The notes under the pieces are model-generated. The model did not search any database, was not told the DNA's origin, and saw only the letters and a list, made by a program, of their open reading frames with translations. Below, in pieces: positions 37,092-46,498 of a stretch of 64,000 nt of DNA (position 1 is the first letter of the stretch; the number at the start of each line of letters is the position of its first letter). Position numbers and translations under genes: made by a program. The DNA comes from Aquabacterium sp. (GTDB lineage Bacteria > Pseudomonadota > Gammaproteobacteria > Burkholderiales > Burkholderiaceae_C). The stretch is taken from assembly GCA_023150345.1 (NCBI GenBank), contig JAKLLB010000008.1, positions 17,050 to 81,049 of the forward strand, given 5' to 3'.

Positions 37092-38663
37092 ATGACCACC
37101 GCCTTGCTCTCGGTCTCCGACAAGACCGGCATCGTCGAGTTCGCCCGCGCCCTGCACCAGCGCGGCATCCAGTTGCTCTCCACCGGCGGCACGGCACGCC
37201 TGCTGGCCGACCACGGCCTGCCGGTCACCGAGGTGTCCCAGGTCACCGGGTTCCCAGAAATGCTCGATGGTCGGGTCAAGACACTGCATCCGCGCATCCA
37301 TGGTGGCCTGCTGGCGCGACGCGACATGCCCGAGCACATGGCCGCGTTGAAGGCCCACGGCATCGCGCCGATCGACCTGCTGGTGATCAACCTGTACCCC
37401 TTCGCCCAGGCCACCGCGCGGCCCGACTGCACGCTCGACGATGCGATCGAGAACATCGACATCGGTGGGCCGGCCATGCTGCGCGCGGCGGCCAAGAACT
37501 GGCCCGATGTCGGCGTGGTGATCGATCCGACCGACTATCCCCAGGTGCTGGCCGAACTCGACGCCGGCGGTCTGACCCGCACGACGCGCTTCGCCCTGGC
37601 GCGCAAAGTGTTCGCCCACACGGCTGCCTACGACGGCATGATCGCCAACTACCTCAGCGCGCTGGAGCCTGGCGCCGAGGACAAGCCCGCAGCGGTACCG
37701 GTGCGGCAGGAGTATCCGGGCATCTACACGCTGCAGCTCGAGAAGACACAGGACATGCGCTACGGCGAAAACCCGCACCAGAGCGCTGCCTTCTATCGTG
37801 AGCGCCACCCGGCGCCTGGAACGCTGGCGCAGTGGACACAGTTGCAGGGCAAGGAGCTGTCGTTCAACAACATCGCCGACGCCGATGCCGCCTGGGAGTG
37901 TGTCAAGACTTTCGACGCGCCCGCTTGTGTGATCGTCAAGCATGCCAACCCGTGCGGCGTGGCGATCGGCGGCTCTGCAGCGGAGGCCTACGCGAAAGCC
38001 TTCAAGACCGATCCGACAAGTGCGTTTGGCGGCATCATCGCGTTCAACCAGCCCCTGGACGCGGCCACCGCCGATGCCGTGGCGCGACAGTTCGTCGAAG
38101 TGGTGATCGCGCCCGAGATCACTGCCCCAGCGCGTGCCGTCTTCGCCGCCAAGCAGAACGTTCGGGTGCTGGAGGTACCGCTGTCACGCCAGGGAAATGC
38201 GCTCGATTTCAAGCGAGTCGGCGGGGGCATGCTGCTGCAGTCGACCGACGCGCGCAACGTCGCGGCCAGCGAGCTCAAGGTCGTGACCCGCCTTATACCC
38301 ACCCACGAGCAGATGCAGGACCTGCTGTTCGCCTGGAAGGTGGCCAAGTATGTCAAGAGCAACGCCATTGTCTTTTGCAGCGCAGGCATGACCATGGGCG
38401 TCGGCGCTGGCCAGATGAGCCGCGTGGACTCGGCGCGCATCGCCAGCATCAAGGCCACCAACGCCGGCCTGTCGCTCGAGGGTACCGCAGTGGCCAGCGA
38501 TGCGTTCTTCCCCTTCCGCGATGGCCTGGACGTCGTCGTCGATGCCGGCGCCCGTTGCGTCATCCAGCCGGGGGGCTCGATGCGCGATGCCGAGGTGATC
38601 GCCGCCGCGGACGAACGAGGCATCGCGATGGTGTTCACCGGCACCCGCCACTTCCGGCACTGA
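37092..38663 (+). CDS. purH: Bifunctional AICAR formyltransferase / IMP cyclohydrolase PurH
   Basis: PurH performs the last two steps of de novo IMP synthesis. The 523-residue protein has the N-terminal MGS-like IMP cyclohydrolase domain ([39 protein letters not shown]) and the C-terminal AICARFT domain with [12 protein letters not shown], the Lys-His catalytic region ([10 protein letters not shown]) and DAFFPFRDG. Ends [10 protein letters not shown] as in the family. Follows dusB-fis in a conserved Burkholderiales order. Confidence 0.98.
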   Translation: MTTALLSVSDKTGIVEFARALHQRGIQLLSTGGTARLLADHGLPVTEVSQVTGFPEMLDGRVKTLHPRIHGGLLARRDMPEHMAALKAHGIAPIDLLVINLYPFAQATARPDCTLDDAIENIDIGGPAMLRAAAKNWPDVGVVIDPTDYPQVLAELDAGGLTRTTRFALARKVFAHTAAYDGMIANYLSALEPGAEDKPAAVPVRQEYPGIYTLQLEKTQDMRYGENPHQSAAFYRERHPAPGTLAQWTQLQGKELSFNNIADADAAWECVKTFDAPACVIVKHANPCGVAIGGSAAEAYAKAFKTDPTSAFGGIIAFNQPLDAATADAVARQFVEVVIAPEITAPARAVFAAKQNVRVLEVPLSRQGNALDFKRVGGGMLLQSTDARNVAASELKVVTRLIPTHEQMQDLLFAWKVAKYVKSNAIVFCSAGMTMGVGAGQMSRVDSARIASIKATNAGLSLEGTAVASDAFFPFRDGLDVVVDAGARCVIQPGGSMRDAEVIAAADERGIAMVFTGTRHFRH

Positions 38664-38734
38664 CCGCGTGGGCTCGGCAGTCGGCGCATGACCCCGTTGG
38701 CGATGCCAGCGCTGGGCACCGTAAGATCGCGACC

Positions 38735-39355
38735 ATGACGCGCGCCGACGCCATGGGCCTGCTGCTGTCGGCAGCGGCCCGCCTGATCACCGGCGCCCAG
38801 GGACACTGGAAGGGCTGCCCGCCCAAGGCCGAGCAGCGCATCTACTTCGCCAACCACCAGAGCCACCTGGACTGGGTGCTGATCTGGGCGGCGTTGCCCC
38901 AGGATCTGCGGGCCGTCACCCGGCCCATCGCCGCACGGGACTACTGGACCGCCAGCCCATTGCGGCACTGGCTCACGCGCGAGGTGTTCCACGCCGTGTA
39001 CGTGAATCGCCAGCGCACCGACGATCAGGACCCTCTCGAGCCGCTGGTGGAGGCCCTGCACCATGGAGACTCGCTGGTCCTCTTCCCTGAGGGCACGCGC
39101 AGCAACAAGGGCTTGCCGCAGCCGTTCAAGAGCGGCCTGTACCACCTGGCCGAGCAGTTCCCCGAAGTGCCCCTGGTACCAGCCTGGATCGACAACGTCC
39201 AGCGCGTCATGCCCAAGGGCGAGGTCGTGCCGGTGCCCATCCTCTGCACGGTGACGTTCGGAGCGCCGCTGCATCTCCAGCCGGGCGAAGACAAGCGTGT
39301 GTTCCTCGATCGGGCGCGTGAGTCCGTGGTGGCGCTGCGGCCGCACCTGAACTGA
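38735..39355 (+). CDS. 1-acyl-sn-glycerol-3-phosphate acyltransferase-like protein
   Basis: A 206-residue PlsC-family acyltransferase. The catalytic NHxxxxD motif (ANHQSHLDW) and the substrate-binding PEGTRS motif (LVLFPEGTRSNKG) are intact. It would acylate lysophosphatidate or a related lysolipid at the inner membrane. It is short compared with ~240-270-residue PlsC. The CdsA-like gene begins 12 bp after its stop, so the pair probably form an alternative phosphatidate/CDP-diacylglycerol branch; this pairing recurs in Proteobacteria (YnbB/C-type). Confidence 0.85.
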   Translation: MTRADAMGLLLSAAARLITGAQGHWKGCPPKAEQRIYFANHQSHLDWVLIWAALPQDLRAVTRPIAARDYWTASPLRHWLTREVFHAVYVNRQRTDDQDPLEPLVEALHHGDSLVLFPEGTRSNKGLPQPFKSGLYHLAEQFPEVPLVPAWIDNVQRVMPKGEVVPVPILCTVTFGAPLHLQPGEDKRVFLDRARESVVALRPHLN

Positions 39356-39367
39356 GGCGGGCGTCGA

Positions 39368-40342
39368 GTGGGCTCGTTGCGACAACTCGACACCGAACAG
39401 CAGGTCGCGCTGTTGTTCGTGATCCTGTTCGGCCTGCTGTTGGCGGCTTCGGCGCTCGCGGCTGTCCGCCTGCTGCGCGAGCGCGCCGGCCAGGACGACG
39501 CCCGAGCGAGGCGTTGGCGCGGCGAGCTGCGCGCGCTGTGGATCGGCGCGACCGTGTTCTGGCTGGCCTGGGTCAGCGGCTCGGTGGGCGCCACCGTGCT
39601 CTTCGGCGTGGTGTCCTTTCTGGCCCTGCGCGAGTACATCACCCTGCTGCGCACGCGTGCCGGCGACCACCGCAGCCTGCTGCTCGCGTTCTTCGTCGTG
39701 CTGCCCGTTCAGTACGCGCTGGTGGGAAGCCGCAGCTTCGACCTGTTCTCGGTGTTCATTCCGGTCTACATGTTCCTGGCCATCCCGGTGGTCAGCGCCC
39801 TGGCCGGCGACCCCGAGCGCTTCCTCGAGCGCAATGCCAAGATCCAGTGGGGCGTGATGGTGTGCGTATACGGCTTGTCGCACGCTCCGGCACTGCTGCT
39901 GCTCGATTTCCCGCGCCTGCAAGGACGTGGCGCCTTCCTGCTGTTCTTCCTCGTCGTCGTGGTGGTGTGCGGCCAGATCGGGCAGGCACTGGCCCGGCAT
40001 TGGGTGCGGGCGCTGCCGGTGGCGCGCCAGATCGATCGCGGCTTCTCCTATCGCGCATTCGGCGCAGGTCTGCTGGTCGCCGGTGTCGCCGGCGTGGCGA
40101 TGTACTGGGTGACGCCGTTCAAGCCTGGCCAGGCGCTCGCGATGGCGCTCATCGCGGCGGGTGCTGGTGCACTGGGCGAATTCGTGATGAGCGCGCTCAA
40201 ACGGGATGCCGGCGTCAGCCATTGGGGCAACGCCGTGGCCATCACGGGTGCGGTGGGCCTGCTCGATCGGCTCGCACCGCTGTGTTTCGCGGCGCCCGTG
40301 TTCTTCCATTCGGCGCGCTGGTACTTCCAGCTGCGCGCCTGA
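39368..40342 (+). CDS. CdsA-like phosphatidate cytidylyltransferase, divergent signature
   Basis: A 324-residue polytopic membrane protein of the CDP-diacylglycerol synthase family, with about eight hydrophobic segments. The C-terminal signature is recognisable ([15 protein letters not shown], then [16 protein letters not shown]), but where CdsA has a Lys-Asp pair after the GV/GI turn this protein has Ser-His (SHWGN), and the GHGG segment is ITGAVG. Loss of one metal-binding Asp may mean altered or lost activity. It starts at a GTG (39368). Paired with the acyltransferase upstream. The essential CdsA is presumably elsewhere in the genome. Confidence 0.8.
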   Translation: MGSLRQLDTEQQVALLFVILFGLLLAASALAAVRLLRERAGQDDARARRWRGELRALWIGATVFWLAWVSGSVGATVLFGVVSFLALREYITLLRTRAGDHRSLLLAFFVVLPVQYALVGSRSFDLFSVFIPVYMFLAIPVVSALAGDPERFLERNAKIQWGVMVCVYGLSHAPALLLLDFPRLQGRGAFLLFFLVVVVVCGQIGQALARHWVRALPVARQIDRGFSYRAFGAGLLVAGVAGVAMYWVTPFKPGQALAMALIAAGAGALGEFVMSALKRDAGVSHWGNAVAITGAVGLLDRLAPLCFAAPVFFHSARWYFQLRA

Positions 40343-40346
40343 GCCC

Positions 40347-40895
40347 ATGCGGCTGCTTGGCATCGATCCTGGCCTGCAGCGCACCGGGTTCGGCGTGATC
40401 GAGATCGATGGCGCCCAGCTGCACTACGTCGCCAGCGGCACCATCGCCACCACCGAAGCCGCCCGCGGCGACTTGCCGGCACGGCTGAAGATCATCTTCG
40501 ACGGAGTGTGCGAAGTCATCGGCCGCTACGAGCCGGCCGCTGCCTCGGTCGAGATCGTCTTCGTCAACGTGAACCCGCAAAGCACGCTGCTGCTGGGCCA
40601 GGCCCGCGGGGCGGCGCTGGCGGCTCTGGTGCACCGTGGCTTGCCGGTGGCCGAGTACACCGCCCTGCAGATGAAGAAGGCGGTCGTCGGCCATGGACTG
40701 GCCGCCAAGGCCCAGATCCAGGAGATGGTGATGCGGTTGCTGCGCTTGCCCGGGCTGCCGGGCAAGGACGCTGCGGACGCGCTCGGGTTGGCCATCACGC
40801 ATGCCCATGCGGCGCGCAGCCTCGCGGCCCTGGGCCGCGCGGGCAGCATTGCGCCACGCGCACAGGCGCGCTACCGGCGAGGCCGAGCTGGCTAG
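40347..40895 (+). CDS. ruvC: Holliday junction endodeoxyribonuclease RuvC
   Basis: RuvC is the dimeric nuclease that resolves Holliday junctions with RuvAB. The 182-residue protein starts [19 protein letters not shown] (first catalytic Asp), has the second acidic residue in [12 protein letters not shown] and the C-terminal catalytic pair in [15 protein letters not shown]. Length is typical. The ruvAB genes are not in the window. The stop overlaps the end of the convergent small membrane protein gene by 4 bp. Confidence 0.97.
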   Translation: MRLLGIDPGLQRTGFGVIEIDGAQLHYVASGTIATTEAARGDLPARLKIIFDGVCEVIGRYEPAAASVEIVFVNVNPQSTLLLGQARGAALAALVHRGLPVAEYTALQMKKAVVGHGLAAKAQIQEMVMRLLRLPGLPGKDAADALGLAITHAHAARSLAALGRAGSIAPRAQARYRRGRAG

Positions 40896-41101
40896 AACAA
40901 CGCGCGGATGCCGTCGACCACGCGTTTGAACACCCAGATGTTGAACGAGCCCAGCACCACCACCACGGCCCAGCGGAACAAGGCCACCGCGCGTTCGCGA
41001 GGTACGTCCTCGCCCGTGCTGAGGTGCAGCGCGTAGAACAGGGCCGCGCTACCCGACAACAGCACGAAGAGCCCGGCACAGATCCAGTAGACGACGTTCA
41101 T
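40892..41101 (-). CDS. Small two-TM membrane protein
   Basis: A 69-residue protein, [21 protein letters not shown] followed by a short polar loop ([12 protein letters not shown]) and a second TM ([20 protein letters not shown]). No family name comes to mind. It is the third gene of an apparent lpxC-61 aa-69 aa run on the reverse strand (13 bp from the preceding stop). The arrangement suggests an envelope-related role, but this is position only. Convergent with ruvC (4-bp overlap). Confidence 0.6.
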   Translation of the reverse strand: MNVVYWICAGLFVLLSGSAALFYALHLSTGEDVPRERAVALFRWAVVVVLGSFNIWVFKRVVDGIRALF

Positions 41102-41114
41102 GGGTGCGGCGACT

Positions 41115-41300
41115 CTACAACAGCAACGCCAGCCTTTCGAGCACGAGTACGGCAAAAAACCCGACAGCAGCGATCAGCGTCCATTTCAGGATCACGATGC
41201 CGCGCCGCCGCCATGCCGCATCGCCGGTCCCGACCGCCATTGCGAAGCACAGCAGGCTGCCCACCAGCAGCAATCCGAACACCAGGCGAAACACCATCAT
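41115..41300 (-). CDS. Small two-TM membrane protein
   Basis: A 61-residue hydrophobic protein: TM1 FRLVFGLLLVGSLLCFAMAV, polar GTGDAAWRRRG loop, TM2 ILKWTLIAAVGFFAVLVLERL. Function unknown. Located between lpxC (38 bp upstream) and the 69-residue membrane protein (13 bp downstream), all on the reverse strand. Start could be either of two consecutive ATGs. Confidence 0.6.
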   Translation of the reverse strand: MMVFRLVFGLLLVGSLLCFAMAVGTGDAAWRRRGIVILKWTLIAAVGFFAVLVLERLALLL

Positions 41301-41338
41301 GGCAACGCTCTCCTGCGCCGGATGCAGCCCATGAGCAC

Positions 41339-42274
41339 CTACCAGGCCGGTGCCAGCTCGGCAAACCCGGTCGGCGCTGTCGACTCGTCATCAAAGGTGA
41401 CGAGATCCCATGCGCTCTGGTCAGATAGCAGAGCGCGCAGCAGCTGATTGTTGAGCGCATGGCCGCTCTTGTAGGCCGTGTAGGACGCGAGCATGGGGTG
41501 ACCGGCGTTGTACAGGTCGCCGATGGCGTCCAGAATCTTGTGGCGCACGAACTCGTCGTCGTAGCGCAGGCCGTCGGCATTGAGCACCCTCCAGTCGTCG
41601 ACGACGATGGCGTTGTCCATGCTGCCGCCGAGTGTCAGCCCGCGCGAACGCATGGCCTCCACGTCCTTGGTGAAGCCGAACGTGCGTGCCCGCGCGATGT
41701 CGCGCTTGTAGCGGCCCGACCCCATGTCGAACGTGGTGCGCTGGCCCGTGGCATCGACGGCCGGATGCCCGAAATCGATCTCGAACGTGAGCTTGAAACC
41801 GTGCCACGGCTCCAGACGCGCCCACATCAGCCGTGCACCCTCGCCCTGTCGAACCTCGATCGGCCGCTTCACGCGCAGAAAGCGCTTCGGGGCCCCCTGC
41901 AGCTCGATACCCGCGCTTTGCAGCAGGAAGACGAAGCTGGCCGCCGACCCGTCGAGGATGGGCACCTCGTCGGCGGTGATGTCGATGTAGAGGTTGTCCA
42001 GCCCGAGGCCGCAGCAGGCGGACATCAGGTGCTCGATGGTCTGCACGCGGGGCGAGCCAGGGTCGCCCCCCACCGAGATGGTGGAGGCCATCCGCGTGTC
42101 GCTGACGGAATCGAAGCGCACCGGGATATCGACCGGTTGCGGCAGGTCGACACGCCGGAACACGATGCCGGTGTCGGGGGCCGCCGGACGCAGCGTGAGT
42201 TCGACCTTCTGGCCGCTGTGCATGCCCACGCCCACCGCGCGCGTGAGCGACTTGATCGTGCGCTGCCGGATCAT
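41339..42274 (-). CDS. lpxC: UDP-3-O-acyl-N-acetylglucosamine deacetylase LpxC
   Basis: LpxC is the zinc enzyme of the committed step of lipid A biosynthesis. The 311-residue protein has zinc ligands His82 ([13 protein letters not shown]), His245 and Asp249 ([13 protein letters not shown]), and the catalytic His272 (YKSGHALNN). The opening [21 protein letters not shown] is canonical. Start at 42274. Usually placed at the end of the dcw cluster; here ftsZ is not adjacent because a DUF4124-like gene lies upstream. Confidence 0.98.
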   Translation of the reverse strand: MIRQRTIKSLTRAVGVGMHSGQKVELTLRPAAPDTGIVFRRVDLPQPVDIPVRFDSVSDTRMASTISVGGDPGSPRVQTIEHLMSACCGLGLDNLYIDITADEVPILDGSAASFVFLLQSAGIELQGAPKRFLRVKRPIEVRQGEGARLMWARLEPWHGFKLTFEIDFGHPAVDATGQRTTFDMGSGRYKRDIARARTFGFTKDVEAMRSRGLTLGGSMDNAIVVDDWRVLNADGLRYDDEFVRHKILDAIGDLYNAGHPMLASYTAYKSGHALNNQLLRALLSDQSAWDLVTFDDESTAPTGFAELAPAW

Positions 42275-42317
42275 GCTGCGATTGTCCCGGAATCGCCCTG
42301 GACGCGCCGATGGTCGG

Positions 42318-42842
42318 TCACGGCGCGGCCGCCGAGATGCGCAGCACGCGTCGCTCGTCTTCGCTGAGGTGGCAGCGAAAGGCTCGATGCCCCGCAGCCA
42401 GGCCCTCGACCGTGCGCACGGCAAGGGTCACGCGCCAGGTTCGCGTGGCCAGCGGCTGGCCTGCATACTGGATGACTTCGGCCGGCCCTCGCTGCGACGA
42501 CTCCAACCGTCCCGCCAGACCGCTATCGGCACCCAGCGTGCGCAGCGCATGCGCCGCGCACACCTCTGCGCCCGTGAGTCCGGGTGCTGGATCCGGCGCC
42601 GCACCGGTGGGCACCGAAGCCGCTTGTGCATCGGTCGAGCACGGCACCTGGCTGTAGGTGTTGCCGCAACGGTACAACCCGCCTTGTGCCCAGGCGACCG
42701 GTACGGCCAGCGCCAAGACCCATGCCAGGCCCGCGCGCAGTGAGCACAGGGCCCCGTGTGTGCATCGACGCGCCGAGGCTGGTGCCCCCGTGTCGGGTAT
42801 GTCGACGGTGACCAAGCCGGTGCGATCGGCATCGGGCTGCAT
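42318..42842 (-). CDS. DUF4124-like exported protein
   Basis: A 174-residue probable periplasmic protein. A hydrophobic signal-like segment ([15 protein letters not shown]) ends in an AWAQ cleavage site and is followed by the DUF4124-type start [15 protein letters not shown] with its paired Cys. The rest is a small Ala/Arg-rich domain with two further Cys. Start ATG at 42842 leaves ~35 residues before the signal segment, so an in-frame GTG or TTG further in is possible. Divergent from the SPOR-like gene at 42969. Confidence 0.65.
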   Translation of the reverse strand: MQPDADRTGLVTVDIPDTGAPASARRCTHGALCSLRAGLAWVLALAVPVAWAQGGLYRCGNTYSQVPCSTDAQAASVPTGAAPDPAPGLTGAEVCAAHALRTLGADSGLAGRLESSQRGPAEVIQYAGQPLATRTWRVTLAVRTVEGLAAGHRAFRCHLSEDERRVLRISAAAP

Positions 42843-42968
42843 GGCGCTGACTGTATACGCAATGTCGTGGCGGACTGGCACCGGTTGGCGCATGAGCTCG
42901 GGGTACAGTCGACGGCATGACCGGACGGCGCCCCGATGGCGCCCGGCAACCGCCCCCTGCCCGACTGC

Positions 42969-44327
42969 ATGACCGACCACCCCGGCAGCTTCCTCGGCGA
43001 TGTGGCTGACCGCGTGGTGGCCTGGCACAACCGCCATCCGCTGGCTCAGCGCATCCGACGTACCGACGTCCAATCGGTGGGGATCGTGCAACTGCCCTTC
43101 GGCCGCGAGCCCGAGCCAGCGTGGCATGCCGAACCGGCGCGCCGCGGGTTCTGGCAGGTGATGTTCCCGGGACGCCTGCGGCGCCGCGTATGGCCCGCGT
43201 TCAGCGAAGACGCGCTGCCCGAGATCGGTGTGCAAGCCCTGCAGGCGTTTGCGCGGCGGCATGGCTACCTGGATCGACCGGGACCCGCTGATCTCCCCAT
43301 CCGGGAGCTGCAACTGAACGACGCACTGCTCGCAGCCGGTGCGAAGTCTGGCGCATCGCAGCGCGATGAGCGATTCCTCGTCACGGCGGCGATCGATGCG
43401 GGTATGCGCCGTCCGCGCGTCGTCCTGGGTCAGGGTCGCATACCGCCGGTGCTGGGGCAGCGGATGTGGAGCCTGCCCCGGCTGGCGGCCCTGGGTGGCG
43501 GCGTGATGCTGTGCCTGGTGGCCGGGGTCGCCGCACTGTGGCTGCGGGCGATGGCGCCGCGCTCGGTCGGGCCCGCACCGGCCGCCCCGGCAGCATCGGC
43601 GCCCCAGCGGTCCGCACCGCCGGCGAGTGCCGGCCCAAGGGTCGCAGCCTCGGCCGTCGCGGCGCCGACGTCGACTGCTCCCACGCCGGCACCCAGCATC
43701 CCCGCAGCCATTCGGTCGCCGGCGAGCGGCCCGGCATCGGCATCGGCATCGGCATCGGCATCGGCATCGGCATCTTCGCCTGCGCCTGCGCCGGCATCGG
43801 CTGCGGTTGCGGCGCGGCTGCCGGCTTCAGCTTCGGCTGCTGCAACGCCCGCGGCATCGGTCGTGGCCGCAGGGGCAGCGAGCGCCCCAGCATCGGCTGC
43901 GGTGGCTGAACCGCCCGCTGCGTTTCCGCTGCCGGAGGTGCAGTTTGCCTCGCAGCCATTGGTGCGCCTGCGCCCCGATTTGGTCCCCGGACGCCGAAAG
44001 GACGCCGCCTCCGGTGCGCCTGAGCCGGTTCCTGGTCCCCGGGGTGCCGGCGGTCCGCCAGCGGCCGCCAGCCGCCCAACCGCAACCGCGTTCTATGCGC
44101 TGGTGAGCCGCCCGATGCGATCGCGCGCCGAGGCTGCTGCGCTGCTGGAGCGACTGCGGCGTGAGACCCAGCGCATCGGCCACCCAACCGCCACCCAAAC
44201 CGGTCTGATCGAGTCGAGCGAAGGCTGGCGCGTGACCTGGTGGCCCTTCACGCACCCCAGGCAGGCCGAAAATGCACGAGCCGCGATGGCCAGCCGGCGG
44301 TTTGCACTGGAAGTGGTCGCGTTTTGA
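42969..44327 (+). CDS. Bitopic membrane protein with Ala/Ser/Pro linker and SPOR-like C-terminus
   Basis: A 452-residue protein. Residues 1-~180 are soluble (cytoplasmic by the positive-inside rule), followed by one TM (LAALGGGVMLCLVAGVAALWL), a long Ala/Pro/Ser-rich linker, and a C-terminal ~75-residue domain (TAFYALVSRPMRSRAEAAAL, then EGWRVTWWPF and ASRRFALEV) with a SPOR-like pattern, which would bind denuded peptidoglycan at the septum. The linker contains an (Ala-Ser)n run encoded by seven perfect GGCATC hexamers (43733-43774). Start could be 42936 or 42969. Role in division is inference. Confidence 0.6.
   Translation: MTDHPGSFLGDVADRVVAWHNRHPLAQRIRRTDVQSVGIVQLPFGREPEPAWHAEPARRGFWQVMFPGRLRRRVWPAFSEDALPEIGVQALQAFARRHGYLDRPGPADLPIRELQLNDALLAAGAKSGASQRDERFLVTAAIDAGMRRPRVVLGQGRIPPVLGQRMWSLPRLAALGGGVMLCLVAGVAALWLRAMAPRSVGPAPAAPAASAPQRSAPPASAGPRVAASAVAAPTSTAPTPAPSIPAAIRSPASGPASASASASASASASSPAPAPASAAVAARLPASASAAATPAASVVAAGAASAPASAAVAEPPAAFPLPEVQFASQPLVRLRPDLVPGRRKDAASGAPEPVPGPRGAGGPPAAASRPTATAFYALVSRPMRSRAEAAALLERLRRETQRIGHPTATQTGLIESSEGWRVTWWPFTHPRQAENARAAMASRRFALEVVAF
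43733..43774 (+). repeat. Seven perfect tandem GGCATC hexamers
   Basis: An in-frame microsatellite coding Ala-Ser repeats in the linker of the SPOR-like protein. The 6-bp unit keeps the reading frame whatever the copy number, so variation would only change linker length. Confidence 0.95.
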
Positions 44328-44372
44328 CATCCACGGCCGCCGTGAGCGGCCCACTGTTCGGAGGATGACTCC

Positions 44373-45341
44373 ATGCTCGTGAACTGCGTGGTGTATCGCG
44401 AGGGCACCAAGCTCGCCGACATTGCGGTCGACTCGATCAGCGATCACCTCGGACAGCCCGACACCTTTGTCTGGGTCGCCCTGCGCGACCCCTCGCAGCA
44501 AGAGCTCGAACAGATGCAGGACGAGTTCAAGCTGCACGACCTGGCGGTGGAAGACGCGCTCAAGGGCCACCAGCGCCCGAAGATCGAGGAGTACGGCGAT
44601 ACGCTGTTTGTGGCCATGCACCTGGTGGAGTACAGCCCGACCGATGAGCTGGTGGTGGGCGAGGTGCATGTGTTTGCCGGATCCAACTTCGTGCTGTCGG
44701 TGCGCAAGCGCAGCACGCAGGGCTTCCTGGGCGTGAGGCAGCGCTGCGAACGCGAGCCCGAGTTGCTCGGGCTCGGCGCAGGCTTCGTGCTCTATGCCCT
44801 GATGGACGCGGTCGTCGACCGTTACTTCCCGATGGTCGACGCGCTGGACACCGAGCTCGAAACCGTGGAGGAGCGCATCTTCGAGCGCGGCACGGGCCGC
44901 AGCAACATCGAGCGCCTGTACGAACTCAAGCGCCGCGTCACCACTTTGCGGCATGCGGTGGCCCCGTTGCTCGACGCCTCTTCACGTCTGCATGGCGGGC
45001 GCGTCCCACCGGTGTGCGCGCGCAGCGAAGCCTACTTCCGAGACATCTCGGATCACCTGGCGCGCCTGCTGATGTCCATCGATGCGATCCGCGAAACGAT
45101 AGGCACCGCAATCCAGGTCAACCTCTCGATGGTGACCATCGAAGAGTCCGAGGTCACCAAGCGACTGGCCGCCTGGGCCGGGATCTTCGCGGTTGCGACG
45201 TTCTTCGTCGGGGTGTGGGGCATGAACTTCGAGCACATGCCGGAGCTCAAGACGTTGTGGGGCTATCCAGCGGCGCTCGGCCTGATCGGCGTTACATGTG
45301 GCACGCTGTGGTGGCGTTTTCGACGGGCAGGCTGGCTCTGA
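44373..45341 (+). CDS. corA: CorA-family magnesium/cobalt transporter
   Basis: A 322-residue CorA: a large cytoplasmic N-terminal domain, a long stalk helix and two C-terminal TMs. The signature GMN (GVWGMNFEHMPEL) follows TM1 near residue 283, and TM2 (ALGLIGVTCGTLWWRFR) ends the protein. CorA forms a pentamer for passive uptake of Mg2+ (and Co2+/Ni2+). Other conserved parts: FVWVALRDPS, LFVAMHLVEY, VDRYFPMVDALDTELE. Start ATG 44373. Confidence 0.96.
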   Translation: MLVNCVVYREGTKLADIAVDSISDHLGQPDTFVWVALRDPSQQELEQMQDEFKLHDLAVEDALKGHQRPKIEEYGDTLFVAMHLVEYSPTDELVVGEVHVFAGSNFVLSVRKRSTQGFLGVRQRCEREPELLGLGAGFVLYALMDAVVDRYFPMVDALDTELETVEERIFERGTGRSNIERLYELKRRVTTLRHAVAPLLDASSRLHGGRVPPVCARSEAYFRDISDHLARLLMSIDAIRETIGTAIQVNLSMVTIEESEVTKRLAAWAGIFAVATFFVGVWGMNFEHMPELKTLWGYPAALGLIGVTCGTLWWRFRRAGWL

Positions 45342-45375
45342 CGTCCTCGACCTCGGCAGACAGGAGGCGATTGGG

Positions 45376-45394
45376 AACGATTCTTGTTATCATC
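45376..45394. promoter_or_regulatory. Possible Fur box upstream of the iron-binding protein gene
   Basis: On the reverse strand the 19-mer GATGATAACAAGAATCGTT matches the E. coli Fur consensus at about 11 of 19 positions. It lies 31 bp before the fbpA-like start, in the right place for iron repression. The match is modest. Confidence 0.35.
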
Positions 45395-45425
45395 CCAGTA
45401 TCGATCAACCTGCCGTCCGTCGAAC

Positions 45426-46454
45426 ATGCTGCTTCGCCCCACCCACACCCGTCTGACCCTGCTGCTCGCCCTCGCGCTCGGCTCACCTCTGGCCCATGCC
45501 CAGGAGAAGGTGCTGAACCTGTACTCGGCGCGCCATTACCAGACCGACGAGGCGCTGTACGCGAACTTCACCAAGGCCACGGGTATCCGCATCAACCGAC
45601 TCGATGGCAAGGAAGACGAACTGGTCGAGCGCATCCGCAACGAGGGCGCCAACAGTCCGGCCGATGTCCTGCTGACCGTCGACGCCGCTCGGCTGGAAGT
45701 GGCCGACTCGATGGGTTTGTTCCAGACGGTGCAGTCTCGCGTGCTCGAGGAGCGCATTCCCGCCACGCTTCGCACCCGCACGTGGTTCGCGTTCTCCACC
45801 CGCGCGCGGGTGATCGTCTACAACAAGACCGCGGTCCAGCGCGAGGCCGTGCAGAACTACGCCGACCTGTCTGCACCGGCGCTCAAGGGCCAGGTGTGCG
45901 TGCGTTCAGGGTCGCATCCATACAACCTGTCGCTGGGCGCAGCCATGATTGCGCACGATGGCGAACCCAAGGCTGAGGCCTGGGCCCGTGGCCTGGTGGC
46001 CAACTTCGCGCGCACGCCCAAGGGAGGTGACACCGACCAGATCAAGGCGGTGGCCGCCGGCGAGTGCGGGGTGACGATTTCGAACACCTACTACCTGGCG
46101 CGCCTGATGCGCTCGACCAAGCCGGAGGACCAGAAGGTGATGAACGCCGTGGGGGTGGTGTGGCCGAACCAGTCGACCTGGGGCACGCACATCAACGTGT
46201 CGGGTGCGGGCGTGCTCAAGCATGCGCCCAACCGAGAAGCGGCCGTGAAGTTCCTCGAGTACCTGGCCAGCGACGAGGCGCAAGCCTACTTCGCCAACGG
46301 CAACAACGAATGGCCGGTGGTCCCCTCGGTGAAGGTACCCAACAAGGAACTCGCGTCTCTGGGCACCTTCAAGCCCGACCAACTGCCCATCGGGGACCTG
46401 GCCAAGACTACCGTGCAGGCGCAGAAGGTCTTCGACCGCGCCGGCTGGAAGTGA
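45426..46454 (+). CDS. Periplasmic iron(III)-binding protein (FbpA/FutA-like)
   Basis: A 342-residue substrate-binding protein of an Fe(III) ABC importer. A signal peptide (LTLLLALALGSPLAHA, cleavage before QEK) precedes a class D/transferrin-like SBP with the opening VLNLYSARHYQTDEALY and the ferric ligand tyrosines in SNTYYLARLM. Other family segments include RINRLDGKEDEL and WPNQSTWGTHINVSG. The cognate ATPase and permease genes follow but the permease gene is on the opposite strand. Start MLLRPTHTRL at 45426; a longer frame from 45384 has no signal-like N-terminus. Confidence 0.93.
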   Translation: MLLRPTHTRLTLLLALALGSPLAHAQEKVLNLYSARHYQTDEALYANFTKATGIRINRLDGKEDELVERIRNEGANSPADVLLTVDAARLEVADSMGLFQTVQSRVLEERIPATLRTRTWFAFSTRARVIVYNKTAVQREAVQNYADLSAPALKGQVCVRSGSHPYNLSLGAAMIAHDGEPKAEAWARGLVANFARTPKGGDTDQIKAVAAGECGVTISNTYYLARLMRSTKPEDQKVMNAVGVVWPNQSTWGTHINVSGAGVLKHAPNREAAVKFLEYLASDEAQAYFANGNNEWPVVPSVKVPNKELASLGTFKPDQLPIGDLAKTTVQAQKVFDRAGWK

Positions 46455-46498
46455 GCCACCTCGCGCGATAGCGCCACCGGCCAGGCCGAACCGCGCGA

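Noticed and set aside
37988-40384. Reverse-strand open frame of 798 aa across purH, the acyltransferase and the CdsA-like gene
   Set aside because: Spans three well-supported genes on the other strand and has no domain-like composition; chance open frame from high GC.
43733-43774. Short tandem repeat considered as a CRISPR
   Set aside because: Units are 6 bp with no spacers and lie inside a coding frame.
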